10,729 bases of DNA from Candidatus Coatesiibacteriota bacterium (GTDB taxonomy: Bacteria > RBG-13-66-14): assembly GCA_014728185.1 (NCBI GenBank), contig WJMB01000367.1, positions 1-10,729 on the forward strand. The letters are read 5' to 3'. Below are positions 1 through 6,096 of the stretch, piece after piece. The notes under the pieces were generated by a model. The model did no database searches and was not told where the DNA came from. It worked only from the letters and a program-made list of their open reading frames with translations. A program made the translations under genes and the position numbers. The stretch's first letter is position 1; each line of letters opens with the position of its first letter.

Positions 1-109
1 CCTTTGCTACATGAGCTGCTACATGGAGCCGATCCACTACCTCGAGCACCCGATCAGCTTCCTGGTCGAGGGCCATCTCTCACGGTTGGTGGGCAAGCGC
101 ACGGCCTGA
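1..109 (+). CDS. C-terminal end of an unidentified protein (partial)
   Basis: An open frame enters the window from the left (first full codon at position 2) and ends at TGA 107-109, followed at once by a second in-frame stop, TAA. About 35 residues are visible, ending in LSRLVGKRTA. They include two Met-Ser/Glu patches close to cysteines and a PIHYLEHPISF segment. I do not recognise the family. The reading is supported by the intrinsic terminator 18 nt downstream and by GC-biased third positions (CTC, GAG, CAC, GTC, GGC). The start, length and function cannot be judged from this fragment. Confidence 0.6.
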   Translation, partial: LCYMSCYMEPIHYLEHPISFLVEGHLSRLVGKRTA

Positions 110-126
110 TAAACAATGACTCTTGA

Positions 127-160
127 AAAACGACACCGCCCAGCGGTGTCGTTTTCTTTC
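127..160 (+). terminator. Intrinsic terminator of the left-edge gene
   Basis: A perfect 13-bp stem, AAAACGACACCGC (127-139) with GCGGTGTCGTTTT (143-155), closes a 3-nt loop and runs into a T-rich tail (TTTTCTTTC). It starts 18 nt after the stop codon of the left-edge gene. The A-run on the 5' side means it could also act on the other strand, so it may work in both directions. Confidence 0.9.
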
Positions 161-469
161 GCACCCTCCTGACGGCGCAGTGCAAATCAAAGCCAACCTG
201 TAAACAGCGAAGCTTTCTTATAAAAAGCCTGATGACACAACGACACTGTTCAGGACCGAGTTCAGGCGGATCGATGTTTGCGGGACGACTCAATTACAAG
301 AATGGACACCGAAAGCGGTCCTGCTTCAACCAGACCACACATCGCAGCGCTTCGTTGACAGCCGCGTTATACAGCGGCTGTATTGGGTTCGTTGGGCGAG
401 ATGGCTCGCGCACCCAGCCCGGACATGGCTCGCCGTCGACAACGGAAACCGGAATCCGCACCACAGACA
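161..469. other. Non-coding stretch between convergent genes
   Basis: No convincing gene is seen; the open frames on both strands are short, lack family features and overlap one another. The one clear structure is an 8-bp hairpin, ACAGCCGC (358-365) with GCGGCTGT (374-381), around the loop GTTATACA. A TTGACA hexamer (355-360) abuts the hairpin, with TGTATT (379-384) 18 nt further on. This could be a weak + strand promoter firing into the palindrome at 470-651, but the second -10 base is wrong. The flanking genes converge here, so no gene promoter is expected. Confidence 0.5.
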
Positions 470-519
470 GCCCCGGCAAAGCCCCCAGCCCGATCGACGC
501 CCGCGCCCTCGCCCGGCTT

Positions 520-534
520 TGGCACATTTCTTGC
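520..534 (+). promoter_or_regulatory. Sigma54-like promoter motif, rightward, copy 1 left arm
   Basis: TTGGCACATTTCTTGC-type sequence: GG at 521-522 and GC at 533-534 with exactly 10 nt between, as in the sigma54 -24/-12 consensus (TGGCAC-N5-TTGC). A start near 546 would run antisense into the 3' end of mutS2. It is known only as a motif match inside a palindrome arm. No enhancer-binding regulator or rpoN is in the window, so function is inferred. Confidence 0.35.
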
Positions 535-577
535 GGAGTGCGACGCGGCTCCCGACCAGGCCGTCGCCCGCCCTGCT

Positions 578-592
578 GCAAGAAATGTGCCA
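578..592 (-). promoter_or_regulatory. Sigma54-like promoter motif, leftward, copy 1 right arm
   Basis: This is the mirror image of the motif at 520-534 on the other strand, with the same GG-N10-GC spacing and followed by AGCAGG. The implied start is near 566, so the two promoters of this element would face each other and overlap by about 20 bp. The leftward transcript would run into non-coding DNA, which argues against a simple gene-promoter role here. Confidence 0.3.
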
Positions 593-665
593 AAGCCTCC
601 CCGCCGGAGTGATGAGGGCTTGCTTCGCGCCGGAGCGGGCTTTGCCGGGGCCGGTGGTGGTGGAC

Positions 666-3047
666 TCAGCACAGGGTCACCTCGGTAACGCCGGTGCCGC
701 CGAAGCGGTGTTCCGGGGTTGTGAGGGCCTCGACGTGGCGGTGCCCCTCGAGGTATTCGAGCACGGCGAAGCGCAGGGCGCCGGTTCCCTTGCCATGCAC
801 GATGCGTACGGTGGTGTGGCCGCTCAGAGCGGCGTCGTCCAGGTACTTGTCCAGCTTCTCGAGGGCTTCCTCGACGCGCATGCCGCGCAGCATGAGTTCC
901 GGACCGACGTGGCGATCGGCCAGGCTGAGGTTATCCAGGGAGGCGTCGGGTTGTGTGCCTCGTTCGGCCACCGGGGTCAGTTTGTCGCGTGGGACGGTCA
1001 TCTTCACGGCGCCCAGGGCGATGACGGCCTCATCGGTGTGGAGTTCGAGTAAATCGGCGGCGTTCTTGGCCCCTTCCAGGCGGACGCGGTCGCCGACTCT
1101 CATCTCTCTGTCGGGTTGCCCGACGGGTTTCTCGGGTCGGGGAGGCGGCTTCTCGAGATTGCGCAGCTCCTCGCGCTGGCGTTTGAGGCGGTTGCGGGCG
1201 GCGGAGAGCCCGGCGTCGGTGGGCGTTCGTTCGGTCTTGCGCAGGCGCTCGGCGGCGGCGGCGGTCTCGGCCTCGGCCAGTTCGAGTTCGTTTTGCAACT
1301 CGCGCTTGATGCGCAGCAGCTCCTCGGTCTTGCCGGCTTCGATCTCGGCCACCCGGTCGGCGGTCTCGCGGCGCACCCGGATCAGCTCCTCGATGCTCTC
1401 ACGGCGGGCGTGCTCGGCTTCGCGGCGGCGGCGGCGTTCCTCCTCGAGCTCATCGACCAGGCGGTCCAGGCGCAGGTACTCGTCGTCGAGGAACTCGTGG
1501 GCCTTCTCGACGAGCCCGGCGTCCAGGCCCAGGTTGCGGGCCATCGCCAGGGTGTTCGAGGCCCCCGGGGTGCCCGTGGTCAGGCGGTAGAGCGGTTCCA
1601 GGGTTCGCGGGTCGAAGTCCACGGCGGCGTTCTCCATACCCTCGGCGCCGTAGACGAAGCCCTTGAGGGAGTCGTAGTGGCTGGTGGCCAGCACCCAGGC
1701 GCCGGCGGAACGCAGGCGCTCCAGGGTGGCCATGGCCAGGGCGGCTCCCTGGTCGGGATCGGTGCCGGTGCCGATCTCGTCGAGCAGGACCAGGGCGCCC
1801 TCTCCGGCTTCATCGACGGCGTCCAGGATCTCTCCCAGCCGGCGCACATGGTAGCTGAAGGTGGACAGGTCTCCGGCCACGGACTGTTCGTCGCCGATAT
1901 CGGCCAACAGGGCGCCGCGCCAGGAGATCCGGGAGCCGTCGTCGACGGGCAGGGGCAGGCCGCACTGGGCCAGCACGGTCAGCAGCCCCAGGGTCTTCAG
2001 GGCCACGGTCTTGCCGCCGGCGTTGGGGCCGGTGATCAGCAGCACCTGGTAGCCGCCGCCGAGTTCGATATCGATGGGCACGACGCTGGCGCGGTCCCCG
2101 CGATTGAGCAGCAGGACGGGGTGGCGGGCGGAGCGCAGGACCGTGGCGCCGTCGGCGGTCAGCTCGACGGGTCGGGCCTCGAGGCGGCGGGACAGACGGG
2201 CGCAGGCCTGGAGCAGGTCAAGCTCGCCGACGAGGCGGTAGTCGTGAGACAGGGCCTCGCGACGCCGGGCGGCTTCGGTGGAGAGCTCGGCGAGGATGCG
2301 GGCGATCTCGGCCTCGACGGCGTAGCCCAGCGAGGCCAGCTCGTTGTTGCCCTCGACGAGGTCCAGGGGTTCGATATAGAGGGTGGTGCCCGACTTGCTC
2401 TGACCGTGGACGATTCCAGGCACGGAGCCGCGGAAGTCGCGCAGCACGGGCAGGACGAAGCGGCCGTCGCGTCGGGTTATCAGGCGCTCCCGTACCGCGC
2501 CGTCCTCGGAGGCCCGGCCTAGCAGGCGTTCGAGACGACCGCGCAGGCGCTCGTCCAGGCTCTCACGCTCGCGCAGCAGGCGGCGCAGCTCCGGCGAGGC
2601 GTCGTCCCGTATCTCACCCTGGGGGGTGAAGACTGCCTCGAAGCGTTCCCGCAGATCGTCGAGGTCCTTGAGCCCGTCGAGGAAGGCGCGAAGGCCTGGG
2701 TAGAGTTCATCCTCCAGCTCCAGGCCGCGCAGGCCGGCGACGATGACCGTGAGGTAGTAGAGCTGCCAGAGCTCGGTGCGCGGCAGGCTGCTCAGCGGAG
2801 AGGCGAGGCGTTTGAGCAGTGGGGTTAGATCTTCGAGAGCGCTCAGCGGCAGGGGCTCACCGAGCTCCAGGCGCCGCTGAATCTCGACGACAAGGTCCAT
2901 GCGCCGCCGGGCTTCCCGGGGGGAATCCAGCGGGCTCAGTGCGCGGGCGGCCCCGGCGCCGGCGGCGGTTTGGGTCATCCCGGCCAGCCGCCCCAGCACC
3001 AGGGGCAGATCGATCAGTTCCAGGCTGTGCTCTTCGAATTGGGACAT
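666..3047 (-). CDS. mutS2: Endonuclease MutS2 (MutS-family ATPase with Smr domain)
   Basis: This 793-aa cytoplasmic protein has the full MutS2 layout and usual length. A MutS core/lever region spans about 1-320. The ATPase has Walker A GPNAGGKT (340-347), STFSYH (395-400), Walker B LVLLDEIGTGTD (419-430) and ATSHYDSLKG (454-463). A long charged coiled coil follows (about 510-640), then a beta-rich linker from MRVGDRVRL (649) and a C-terminal Smr domain (about 716-793) with IVHGKGTGALR. MutS2 proteins lack the mismatch-recognition domain of MutS. They are linked to suppression of recombination or to rescue of collided ribosomes; which applies here cannot be seen. One oddity: the Smr LDLR/LDLH motif reads LMLR (718-721), so the acidic residue usually tied to nuclease activity is missing. 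ATG at 3047 has GAGG 6 nt upstream. No good promoter hexamers are seen before it. Confidence 0.96.
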   Translation of the reverse strand: MSQFEEHSLELIDLPLVLGRLAGMTQTAAGAGAARALSPLDSPREARRRMDLVVEIQRRLELGEPLPLSALEDLTPLLKRLASPLSSLPRTELWQLYYLTVIVAGLRGLELEDELYPGLRAFLDGLKDLDDLRERFEAVFTPQGEIRDDASPELRRLLRERESLDERLRGRLERLLGRASEDGAVRERLITRRDGRFVLPVLRDFRGSVPGIVHGQSKSGTTLYIEPLDLVEGNNELASLGYAVEAEIARILAELSTEAARRREALSHDYRLVGELDLLQACARLSRRLEARPVELTADGATVLRSARHPVLLLNRGDRASVVPIDIELGGGYQVLLITGPNAGGKTVALKTLGLLTVLAQCGLPLPVDDGSRISWRGALLADIGDEQSVAGDLSTFSYHVRRLGEILDAVDEAGEGALVLLDEIGTGTDPDQGAALAMATLERLRSAGAWVLATSHYDSLKGFVYGAEGMENAAVDFDPRTLEPLYRLTTGTPGASNTLAMARNLGLDAGLVEKAHEFLDDEYLRLDRLVDELEEERRRRREAEHARRESIEELIRVRRETADRVAEIEAGKTEELLRIKRELQNELELAEAETAAAAERLRKTERTPTDAGLSAARNRLKRQREELRNLEKPPPRPEKPVGQPDREMRVGDRVRLEGAKNAADLLELHTDEAVIALGAVKMTVPRDKLTPVAERGTQPDASLDNLSLADRHVGPELMLRGMRVEEALEKLDKYLDDAALSGHTTVRIVHGKGTGALRFAVLEYLEGHRHVEALTTPEHRFGGTGVTEVTLC

Positions 3048-3104
3048 CGTCGTCCTCGCGTTGTACAGTGCGGCGCGGCGGCGATAAACCTAGCATAAAG
3101 CGGA

Positions 3105-3149
3105 GAAAAAGACAGCCCCGACCCCGGAGATGGTGGTGGGGACGGGACT
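3105..3149 (-). terminator. Intrinsic terminator between the Roadblock gene and mutS2
   Basis: Read on the minus strand, AGTCCCGTCCCC pairs with GGGGTCGGGGCT: 12 positions with one T-T mismatch and one G-U pair, plus-strand arms 3138-3149 and 3114-3125. It is followed by GTCTTTTTC. It lies 26 nt past the stop of the Roadblock-type gene and 58 nt before the mutS2 start, so the two genes are probably separate transcripts. Confidence 0.8.
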
Positions 3150-3174
3150 GCTGCCGGACTCGTTGTCGCGAAGG

Positions 3175-3567
3175 CTAACTAAGCAGCTTCTGTAGCCGGC
3201 GGATGGCCCGGTTGGTGGCTCGACGGTAGGCCTTCTTCTTGGGGAACAGGGCCGCGATAACGTAATCGACGCCGGCGGCCTGGAAGAAGCGGAAACAGAA
3301 GCGGCGTTTGTCTTGGGTGGTGGTGACAACCTCGTCGAGGTCCACACCCCAGGAGTCGCGGCGCAGCTCGATGATGGGCGGCTGGAGCTGGATCGAAACC
3401 AGGTTGAGCAGGTCGGTGTACTCGGTGCCGCCGGTGGCGGCAATGACCAGGCCCTCTTCGCCGATCAGCAGCAGTTCGTCGAATCCGGCACCCTCGGCGG
3501 CCTGGGCCAGAACGTTTTCAATGGCTTCGGCGAGGCTGGGTTTGGCTGTCTGCGCTGTCTGCGCCAT
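3175..3567 (-). CDS. Roadblock/LC7-domain protein (MglB-like)
   Basis: This 130-aa protein has no signal peptide or membrane segment. The centre, DELLLIGEEGLVIAATGG (30-47), matches the beta-hairpin core of Roadblock/LC7 proteins. A helix (YTDLLNLVSIQLQ), a strand pair (VDLDEVVTTTQDKRRFCFRFF) and a hydrophobic strand (DYVIAALFP) follow, as the fold requires. The basic C-terminal helix (KKKAYRRATNRAIRRLQKLL) is typical of bacterial members. In bacteria such proteins dimerise and act with small Ras-like GTPases, as in MglA/MglB polarity switching. No GTPase lies in this window, so the partner is unknown. GGGAG ends 5 nt before ATG 3567, a good ribosome site. A cysteine-free N-terminal tail rich in Thr/Gln precedes the domain. 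The fold assignment is fairly sure; the role is not. Confidence 0.75.
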   Translation of the reverse strand: MAQTAQTAKPSLAEAIENVLAQAAEGAGFDELLLIGEEGLVIAATGGTEYTDLLNLVSIQLQPPIIELRRDSWGVDLDEVVTTTQDKRRFCFRFFQAAGVDYVIAALFPKKKAYRRATNRAIRRLQKLLS

Positions 3568-3882
3568 GGCTACTCCCGGGCTTGTTTTGTTATAACGTCC
3601 CGCTATATCGTATCGGAGACTGCTTGATTCTTTGTAACATTGTACAGCCGCCGGGTCGCGACGTGAAGGAAAAAAATCATGGCGTCATGGAACGTGATAT
3701 GGCCAAGTCAGGCTGATTTGGTCAAAATTTTGACTATGGCGCTTAATATACAACAAATCGCGCCTTGAACAGCCGACGGTTATTGACTACCCGCTCTGTG
3801 AAAGCTATTTGAGTATCATCGTTCGTACTATCAGCAGGTTGCGATCACGATCCGGTCCGGACGAGGTATACGATCCCCAAAA
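3568..3882. other. AT-richer non-coding gap upstream of the Roadblock-type gene
   Basis: No gene is seen. The stretch is clearly less GC-rich than its neighbours. It should hold the promoter of the minus-strand gene starting at 3567, but only weak hexamers are visible (on the minus strand TTACAA, then TACGAT 19 nt later). A perfect 14-bp palindrome sits at 3721-3734. No T-run hairpin follows the permease gene that ends at 3883. Confidence 0.5.
3721..3734. promoter_or_regulatory. Perfect 14-bp palindrome, possible operator
   Basis: GTCAAAATTTTGAC is its own complement. It sits alone in the non-coding gap between the permease stop (3883) and the Roadblock-type gene start (3567). Two-fold symmetric sites of this length are typical targets of dimeric repressors, but no regulator gene is nearby and no recognised family motif matches. 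Confidence 0.3.
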
Positions 3883-4893
3883 TCAGAGCAGCTCGCCGCG
3901 ACGCCGCCGCCGAAAGACGACGAAGAAATAGGCGCCGCCGACCACGGCCAGGGCCGCTCCCACGGGCACGCCGGGCAGGCCCAGGTAGCTCGCCGCCAGC
4001 CTGACCAGGTTGTCCGCCGCCATCGTCAGCGCGGCGCCTAGCAGGGCGCTCATCGGCAGCAGACTCCGGTGCAGCCTCACCCCGGCGTTCCGGGCCAGGT
4101 GGGGGGCGATCAGGCCGACGAAGGGGATGATCCCGGCCAGGGAGACGGCCACGGCGGTTGCCAGGGCCGCCGCCAGTAAGACATTGCGGCGGACGGACCG
4201 GGCATCGACGCCCAATGAATGGGCCCGCTCCTCCCCCAGACCCAGGGCGTCGAGCTCGCGATCCAGGGTCAACAGGCGGATAAGGGCGAGAACGAGCAGC
4301 CCGGCGCCGATGACCAGCGGGACGGCCTCGGCGTGGGGGCGGGCCAGGTCGCCCATCAACCAGCCCAGCACCGCGCCCTGGCTCCAGAGGGGGAGCCAGG
4401 CAAGAATCAACAGGATCACTCCGGAAAGGGCGGCGTTGACAACCACTCCGGCGACGATCAGCCCGGCGCCGGAGCGACGGCGTCCGGCCAGACCCCAGAC
4501 CAGCAGCCCGGCTCCGGCGCCTCCCGCGAAGGCCGCCGCCTGACGACCGAGCAGGCCGGGGATGCTCGCCGAGCCCACGCCGAGGAGCACCGCCAGGGCC
4601 AAACCGACCCCGGACCCGGCGCTGACTCCGGTCAGGAAAGGATCGGCCAGAGGGTTGCGGGTCAGGCCCTGCATCGAGGCTCCGGCCAGTCCCAGGGCCG
4701 CGCCGCTGAGCAGGCCCAGCAGAGTGCGCCCCAGGCGCAGGCCGAAGACGCCGGGAGCCTCGAGAGGCGCCGGCCCGGCCAGCAGGCCCAGGGCCAGCAC
4801 ACCCAGTCCCGCCAGCCCCAGGAGCGTCCGCTTCAGCCACAGCCGCGATCGTACCGCGTCGCTCTGAGAGCCATGTTCGCCCACGGCGACCAC
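3883..4893 (-). CDS. FecCD/BtuC-type ABC importer permease
   Basis: This 336-aa, very hydrophobic protein has the length of FecCD permeases, which form ten-helix subunits importing iron-siderophore, haem or cobalamin across the inner membrane. The family signature is present: RLGRTLLGLLSGAALGLAGASMQ then GLTRNPLADPFLTGVSAGSGVG (76-97), the coupling-helix region EERAHSLGVDA (221-231), AGIIPFVGLIAPHLARN (253-269), and a C-terminal GVPVGAALAVVGGAYFFVVFRRRR (308-331). The start is GTG 4893; an ATG at 4897 is out of frame. The hydrophobic core begins at about residue 18, so little is missing. A G-rich stretch about 12 nt upstream may serve as ribosome site. It has its own promoter (4968-4996). No ATPase or substrate-binding protein gene adjoins it, which is unusual for the family, so the substrate cannot be assigned. 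Confidence 0.92.
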   Translation of the reverse strand: MVAVGEHGSQSDAVRSRLWLKRTLLGLAGLGVLALGLLAGPAPLEAPGVFGLRLGRTLLGLLSGAALGLAGASMQGLTRNPLADPFLTGVSAGSGVGLALAVLLGVGSASIPGLLGRQAAAFAGGAGAGLLVWGLAGRRRSGAGLIVAGVVVNAALSGVILLILAWLPLWSQGAVLGWLMGDLARPHAEAVPLVIGAGLLVLALIRLLTLDRELDALGLGEERAHSLGVDARSVRRNVLLAAALATAVAVSLAGIIPFVGLIAPHLARNAGVRLHRSLLPMSALLGAALTMAADNLVRLAASYLGLPGVPVGAALAVVGGAYFFVVFRRRRRGELL

Positions 4894-4948
4894 CCATCGA
4901 ACCGTCCCCCCGTCGGAGGAGAAACGGAAAAGACTCTAAATAACAAAG

Positions 4949-4978
4949 CCTTAGCAATCCAAGAGGGATTCTAAAGCC
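4949..4978. promoter_or_regulatory. Imperfect dyad over the permease promoter -10
   Basis: AATCC (4956-4960) pairs with GGATT (4966-4970). After a one-base bulge, TTAG (4951-4954) pairs with CTAA (4971-4974). The dyad covers the -10 hexamer and probable start point of the permease gene, where a repressor would bind. It does not look like a Fur box, and no cobalamin-riboswitch core is seen in the leader. Confidence 0.25.
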
Positions 4979-4996
4979 GTCGGCGGAAACTGTCAA
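4968..4996 (-). promoter_or_regulatory. Sigma70-type promoter of the permease gene
   Basis: On the minus strand, TTGACA (4991-4996, perfect -35) is followed after exactly 17 nt by TAGAAT (4968-4973, five of six -10 bases). The predicted start near 4961 gives a leader of about 68 nt before the GTG. This separates permease transcription from the 144-aa gene upstream. Confidence 0.75.
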
Positions 4997-5088
4997 GGCG
5001 CAGCCGGGTTCATCGAGTGTGAGCCGGGCGCGACCCTTGCCGCCCACTCAGCACGCCGAGGCCCTCCGGTGCACCCACGGAGCGGCTT

Positions 5089-5103
5089 TGGCACGTTTCT
5101 TGC
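5089..5103 (+). promoter_or_regulatory. Sigma54-like promoter motif, rightward, copy 2 left arm
   Basis: TGGCACG-N4-TTGC with GG 5090-5091 and GC 5102-5103 exactly 10 nt apart is essentially the full sigma54 -24/-12 consensus. The implied start near 5115 would run antisense through the 144-aa gene. Function is inferred from the motif only. Confidence 0.35.
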
Positions 5104-5145
5104 GGAGTCCGCCGCCGTCCCGGCGACGGGCCGCCCCGCCCTGCT

Positions 5146-5160
5146 GCAAGAAACGTGCCA
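5146..5160 (-). promoter_or_regulatory. Sigma54-like promoter motif, leftward, copy 2 right arm
   Basis: The mirror motif on the minus strand, followed by AGCAGGGCG. The implied start near 5134 points toward the permease gene, giving a leader of about 240 nt. Of the four motif copies this is the one best placed to drive a gene, as an alternative to the sigma70-type promoter at 4968-4996. No upstream activator site was recognised. Confidence 0.4.
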
Positions 5161-5237
5161 AAGCCGGGCGAGACCTTTACCTGAGGAGATGCGGCAAGGG
5201 TCGCGCCCGGCGACGTCGATTTTGCGTAAAGCGTTCC

Positions 5238-5672
5238 TCAGGCTCGCCGCCCGTCGTGGATATCCTCCTCGATGCAGTGACTGAGCAGGTCGACGAGGAG
5301 TCCTATCTCGGGCAGCTCGCCCTCGAGCAGACGCTTGACGTTGGTGTGGTCGCAGATGTAGCGCTGGTAGATCCGCTCGGTGTCGCCGTTCGTGTCTCGG
5401 TTTCCGCCGAAGAGGGGGCAGAGGCGGCGGCGCCAGTTCAGCAGGTCTTCCTTGAGCAGTTGCAGGTCCCTGGGTTTGGGCCGTCGCCGGGTGAGGAAGG
5501 CCAGACCGGCCAGGGGACGTCGCTCTTTACCGTCGCGGATGTTGATTTCGAGGATGATGTCGAAGTCGTCCCATTGCAGCATGGGATGCCAGGGCAGTTC
5601 GAGCAGGCGGAAGCTCAGACGGGGCTCACCGAGGCTGTTGAAGCGGTCGATCAGTTCTCCCAGGGTTTCCAT
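5238..5672 (-). CDS. Unrecognised 144-aa soluble protein
   Basis: I do not recognise the family. The protein is soluble-looking, with no signal peptide or membrane helix. It has alternating strands in its first half (PRLSFRLLELPWHPML, DFDIILEINIRDG, PLAGLAFLTRRRPKP) and helices after about residue 68 (DLQLLKEDLLNWRRRL, then TERIYQRYICDHTNVKRLLEG and LPEIGLLVDLLSHCIEEDIHD). It has three cysteines and is rich in Arg and acidic residues. A GAGG site lies 9 nt before ATG 5672. A minus-strand TATATT (5716-5721) could be a -10, with no clear -35. Codon use is GC-biased like the neighbours, which supports it as a real gene. The composite palindrome begins 26 nt past its stop. Confidence 0.75.
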   Translation of the reverse strand: METLGELIDRFNSLGEPRLSFRLLELPWHPMLQWDDFDIILEINIRDGKERRPLAGLAFLTRRRPKPRDLQLLKEDLLNWRRRLCPLFGGNRDTNGDTERIYQRYICDHTNVKRLLEGELPEIGLLVDLLSHCIEEDIHDGRRA

Positions 5673-5791
5673 TGATGGCGACCTCTAACTGGAAGGTTCT
5701 CAATTGTCTTGGTGGAATATAGCTGGAGATGATTCGGGGATCAGGCCGGCCATGGCTGAAGTCGGAGGGTGGCCTGGGCTGATGTGCTTGC

Positions 5792-5815
5792 GATTAACCA
5801 GGCGATTGAACAGGT
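5792..5815. repeat. Tandem 12-mer pair
   Basis: GATTAACCAGGC is followed immediately by GATTGAACAGGT (nine of twelve bases identical). It is a small, diverged tandem duplication in non-coding DNA. Confidence 0.45.
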
Positions 5816-6034
5816 GCACAGTCCGTTCAAGTACAAAACTGCTTGGTTGTAAATGACGCAAGGCTGGAAAAGGGGTCGATCCGACGACGGGTCGGTCGTG
5901 CTAGTCGGTTGATCTTGGAGTGTTCCGTACCTGAGACGGCTGACCGGATGCGGCGTTGTGAGTGGCGGATCGGCGGCTGCATTCATCCTGAGCCGTTGCG
6001 CTGCTCAGCCGGGCGTTACGGGGTTGGGCTATGA

Positions 6035-6049
6035 GACTGTTTAACAGTC
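6035..6049. repeat. Short perfect inverted repeat
   Basis: GACTGT-TTA-ACAGTC has a 6-bp stem and a 3-nt loop, followed by a further AGTC. There is no T-run on either side, so it is more likely a binding site than a terminator. Confidence 0.4.
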
Positions 6050-6096
6050 AGTCAAAACTATGGGATCATTGCCACAAACGAAACCATTATCTAAAA

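Larger units (their letters stand above)
470..651. repeat. Composite nested palindrome, copy 1
   Basis: A nested inverted repeat directly behind mutS2, 14 nt past its stop. The outer arms are GCCCCGGCAAAGCCC (470-484) and its exact complement (637-651). A short middle stem is GCCCTC (505-510) with GAGGGC (614-619). The inner arms are a perfect 20 bp, GGCTTTGGCACATTTCTTGC (515-534) with GCAAGAAATGTGCCAAAGCC (578-597), around a 43-nt spacer that itself holds GCGACG/CGTCGC (540-545/562-567). Inner arms and spacer ends (GGAGT next to the left arm, CGCCCTGCT next to the right) recur at 5084-5165. There is no T-run, so it is not a classical intrinsic terminator. It could be a REP/MITE-type palindrome, an mRNA 3'-end structure or a regulatory element. 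Confidence 0.85.
5023..5211. repeat. Composite nested palindrome, copy 2
   Basis: The same architecture as 470-651, 26 nt past the stop of the 144-aa minus-strand gene. The outer arms are a perfect 21 bp (5023-5043 with 5191-5211), containing GGGCGCGACCCTTGCC and unlike those of copy 1. A short middle stem is CTCAG (5047-5051) with CTGAG (5181-5185). The inner arms are GGCTTTGGCACGTTTCTTGC (5084-5103) with GCAAGAAACGTGCCAAAGCC (5146-5165), one pair longer if 5083/5166 is counted. Relative to copy 1 one A-T pair has become G-C on both arms, so pairing is kept. The 42-nt spacer starts GGAGT and ends CGCCCTGCT as in copy 1 and has its own CCGTC/GACGG stem. It has no T-run. Confidence 0.85.

Noticed and set aside
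1116..2522. 468-aa open frame on the + strand within mutS2
   Set aside because: It is antisense to a gene with complete MutS2 motifs. Its Gly/Gln/Val-rich translation has no domain features and is the usual product of a GC-rich complementary frame. The + strand frame at 694-1590 is rejected for the same reason.
4894..5022. Cobalamin riboswitch before the FecCD gene
   Set aside because: The leader after the predicted start is only about 68 nt, and neither it nor the upstream DNA shows the conserved B12-box core.
3845..5047. 400-aa minus-strand frame overlapping the FecCD permease
   Set aside because: It is Arg/Gly/Pro-rich with no hydrophobic helices, while the alternative frame carries all FecCD signatures. 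The ATG at 4897, though near a G-rich site, belongs to this shadow frame.
5019..5675. 218-aa + strand frame across the copy 2 palindrome and the 144-aa gene
   Set aside because: It reads through a large palindrome and lies antisense to a frame with a ribosome site and better codon bias.
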